A DNA stretch of 6,122 nt from Vulcanimicrobiota bacterium. GTDB lineage: Bacteria; Vulcanimicrobiota; Vulcanimicrobiia; Vulcanimicrobiales; Vulcanimicrobiaceae. Below the pieces are notes generated by a model. That model was given only the letters and a program-made list of their open reading frames with translations. It was not told the origin of the DNA and searched no databases. The translations under genes were made by a program, and so were the position numbers. Positions within the stretch are counted from its first letter, which is position 1; every line of letters begins with the position of its first letter. Location of the stretch: assembly GCA_019233415.1 (NCBI GenBank), contig JAFAMK010000401.1, forward strand, positions 1-6,122. The letters run 5' to 3'. Below, in pieces: positions 4,471 to 6,122 of the stretch.

Positions 4471-6122
4471 ATGGCCGACTTCGTTCGCTACGGCACGACC
4501 ACGCTGTACCTGCCCGACGGCAGCACGCTCGACACCGCGCGCCTCGGCTACCTGCTGCCCGGCGCGACGGCGGATCGCATCGGTCTGCTCGATGCGCTCG
4601 ACGTGCAGAAGGGCTGGTTCATCTTCGTTCCCGGTTTTCCGGCGGTCGCGGACATGCTGGATGCGTTCCTTACGGCGGCCACGTCGTTTCTGCAGGCGCC
4701 CGGGCGCGAGAACGTTCGCTTCGCGTGGTTCGACGATCCGACCGCGCGGCCGTTGCAAGGATTCACGATCGCACTGACCGGGAGCGCCGGTGCGTGGACG
4801 ACCCCCGACCGCGTCGACGTCGTCTTCGCGAACTACGCGTTGCGTCTTGCGCGGTCGAATACGATCGCGGTCGACGGCACGGTGACCGGCCTGACGTTCA
4901 CGGCGCCGAGCGGCGATCAGAACGCATTGCTCGCATCGCCGCTCGCCATCGGTCCGCAGACGACGTTCCCGATCACCGGCGCGGTGACGCTTCCGCTGAT
5001 CGTGCCGAGCGGCGGCGGCTGCTTCGGTTTTGCGACGTCGAGTGACGACGCGGGGCTCACCGCGCTCGACGCGGGGATTCGCTACTTCATGTCGTCGTAC
5101 GACACGCCGGGCTATGTCGACACGCTGCGCTATCCCGTGTTCGACCTCGCCTCCGCCGGGCCGCAAGCGGCGGCCGGCGATGCGACGAGCTTCGCGCTGA
5201 CCGGCAGCTTCGATCCCGTCGACCAGACCGATGCGGCGCGCACGAACTTGCAGATTGCGACCGCCGGCGGCGCACCGGCGCGCACGTACTACCGCAACGC
5301 GCTCGGCGAGGTCGTGCGCGCGACGCCACGCGCCGACGCGGCGCTCGTCTTTCGCTCGGTGCTGACCGCCGAACCGGTCGACGGCGATACCGGCGACGGC
5401 AACCCGTACTACCTCGCGCCGCTCGGCTCGTTCGCGGTCACAGCCGGTGACACGACCGCCGCCCTTCGACAAGCTCAGGATGACGGGGGGCAACCTCAGG
5501 GTGCCGGGGGGCAAGCTCAGGATGGTTTCTCTCGTGGGCTTGAGGCCGTCTCCCGTCATCCTGAGCTTGTCGAATGGGCGGGGTCCGGCCTGTATCGCGC
5601 GACGCTGATGGCAGGTCTTTCCGGCGCCGAGTATGCCGCGCTCGCCGTGGGCGCGACGACCGTGTTGCGCTTCGAGCCCAACGGTGCCGCGTACGCGCCG
5701 GCGACGTTCCAGCAGCCCACCGGCGGCGACGTGCGCGTGACGTTCAGCGGGCTCAGCACCGACGCGACGACGTCGTACGCGAACATGTACGCGGAAAGTC
5801 CGACCGTCGTAGCAACGGCCGATGCGGCGCGCTTCGACGCGGCAAACGCCGCGACCGACACGCCGCCGACGCTGACGTACTTCGCGCAGCCCGACAGCGC
5901 GGTACTGCACCAGCCCGGCGGCGCTGATGCGGGATTTCTCTCGTACCTCGCGCTGCCCGCCGGCGCGCTACCGCCACCCGCCACCTCGAGTTCGTCGTCA
6001 CCCGTCACCCTGAGCTTGTCGAAGGGCTCGTCGGAGGGCGCGCCGCAGCCGTTCCCGCTTGCGCCGTATGCCGGGACTGCGCTGCCGGCCGTGTCCTTCT
6101 TCCGCGACTTGGAGTTGAAGCT
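4471..6122 (+). CDS. Large unrecognised protein, 3' end outside window, with repeat-derived insertions
   Basis: Starting at ATG 4471 the frame stays open for 550 complete codons to the window edge, with no stop seen, so the protein is at least 550 residues. The N-terminus (MADFVRYGTTTLYLPDGSTL) has no signal peptide. Residues 1-80 look mixed alpha/beta with a helix-like segment around VADMLDAFLTAATSFL; the rest is Ala/Thr/Gly/Asp-rich and mostly strand-like. A single cysteine is visible (GGGCFGF, near residue 190). No known domain is recognised. Codon use matches the rest of the operon except in two low-complexity patches: residues about 330-370 (QAQDDGG, QPQGAGG, QAQDGFS, then SRHPELVEW) and about 504-520 (SSSSSPVTLSLSKGSSEG). 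Both contain copies of a dispersed REP-like DNA repeat read in different phases. They keep the frame open and probably fall in surface loops or linkers. Gene order and one-base spacing put it in the same operon as the four-cysteine protein. Like the 410-residue protein, it is beta-rich and lacks an export signal, but I see no convincing sequence homology between the two. Confidence 0.85.
   Translation, partial: MADFVRYGTTTLYLPDGSTLDTARLGYLLPGATADRIGLLDALDVQKGWFIFVPGFPAVADMLDAFLTAATSFLQAPGRENVRFAWFDDPTARPLQGFTIALTGSAGAWTTPDRVDVVFANYALRLARSNTIAVDGTVTGLTFTAPSGDQNALLASPLAIGPQTTFPITGAVTLPLIVPSGGGCFGFATSSDDAGLTALDAGIRYFMSSYDTPGYVDTLRYPVFDLASAGPQAAAGDATSFALTGSFDPVDQTDAARTNLQIATAGGAPARTYYRNALGEVVRATPRADAALVFRSVLTAEPVDGDTGDGNPYYLAPLGSFAVTAGDTTAALRQAQDDGGQPQGAGGQAQDGFSRGLEAVSRHPELVEWAGSGLYRATLMAGLSGAEYAALAVGATTVLRFEPNGAAYAPATFQQPTGGDVRVTFSGLSTDATTSYANMYAESPTVVATADAARFDAANAATDTPPTLTYFAQPDSAVLHQPGGADAGFLSYLALPAGALPPPATSSSSSPVTLSLSKGSSEGAPQPFPLAPYAGTALPAVSFFRDLELK
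5465..5574. repeat. REP-like inverted repeat pair inside a coding sequence
   Basis: The left arm at 5465-5487 begins TTCGACAAGCTCAGGATGAC and is followed by GGG. The right arm at 5552-5574 is its exact reverse complement, giving 23 paired bases with a 64-base spacer. The spacer holds two further partial copies in the left-arm orientation (about 5491-5504 and 5512-5524). The core is a widely dispersed bacterial repeat, usually seen between genes, that may form a hairpin in DNA or RNA. Here it lies within an open frame and encodes LRQAQDDGG on the left and SRHPELVEW on the right. Confidence 0.9.
5470..5525 (+). repeat. 21-base in-frame tandem repeat, about 2.7 units
   Basis: Units begin at 5470, 5491 and 5512, each starting CAA. 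The first two end in a run of six G. They translate as QAQDDGG, QPQGAGG and the partial QAQDGF. A period of 21 bases keeps the frame. The units look like degenerate duplications of the repeat's CAAGCTCAGGATG core with an added G-run. Confidence 0.85.
6001..6026. repeat. Third copy of the REP-like repeat, single
   Basis: The sequence CCCGTCACCCTGAGCTTGTC followed by GAAGGG matches the right arm at 5552-5574 with one substitution (T to C, giving CACC in place of CATC). It lies in the same orientation as that arm but in a different reading phase, and encodes PVTLSLSKG. No partner arm is seen within the remaining bases. It sits in a Ser/Pro-rich linker of the large 3' protein. Confidence 0.88.

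Noticed and set aside
5465..5574. Rho-independent terminator
   Set aside because: The stem is long, but the arms are 64 bases apart, no T-run follows, and the coding frame continues through it.
4423..5910. Long open frame on the minus strand opposite the large 3' gene
   Set aside because: The translation is Arg-rich and low in hydrophobic residues, typical of a high-GC antisense shadow. The plus frame has normal protein composition, a Shine-Dalgarno and operon spacing. The repeat happens to keep several frames open (for example PFDKLRMTG on the minus strand).
5465..6026. CRISPR array
   Set aside because: The copies are in both orientations, are irregularly spaced and are diverged. There are no regular spacers and no cas genes.

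Overview
The window is a dense, high-GC (about two thirds G+C) bacterial segment with every supported gene on the + strand. It reads as one polycistronic stretch of six genes. Two run off the edges: the 3' end of one gene at the left and the 5' part of a large one at the right. Codon use is strongly G/C-ending throughout. Two junctions are 4-base GTGA overlaps, one is a 14-base overlap, one is a 1-base gap, and the longest gap is 27 bases with an obvious Shine-Dalgarno. No promoter, terminator, tRNA, rRNA, CRISPR array or insertion sequence is visible. The organism cannot be named from the sequence. High GC, GTG starts and copies of the dispersed repeat TTCGACAAGCTCAGGATGAC fit several environmental phyla (for example Eremiobacterota/Vulcanimicrobiota-like, Chloroflexota or some Proteobacteria); this is a weak guess.

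Layout: (1) 1-147, the C-terminal 48 residues of an unrecognised beta-rich protein. (2) 175-1407, a 410-residue protein with no signal peptide and a C-terminal segment that looks like a beta-grasp (ThiS/SLBB-type) domain. (3) 1404-2276, a secreted endonuclease/exonuclease/phosphatase-fold protein with a full DNase I-type active-site set. (4) 2263-3657, a secreted FGE/sulfatase-modifying-factor-like (C-type-lectin-like fold) protein that is shortened and lacks the catalytic cysteines, followed by beta-sandwich regions. (5) 3654-4469, a secreted four-cysteine protein of unknown function. (6) 4471 to the window end, a large open frame (at least 550 residues) without a signal peptide, carrying three copies of a REP-like repeat inside its coding sequence.

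The genes are probably co-transcribed and partly translationally coupled. The mix is unusual: three exported proteins in a row (a nuclease-like enzyme, a pseudo-FGE binding-type protein and an unknown) lie between beta-rich proteins with no recognisable export signal. One reading is a locus for an extracellular or cell-surface assembly with an attached nuclease/phosphodiesterase activity. That is inference from gene content only; no known system is recognised.
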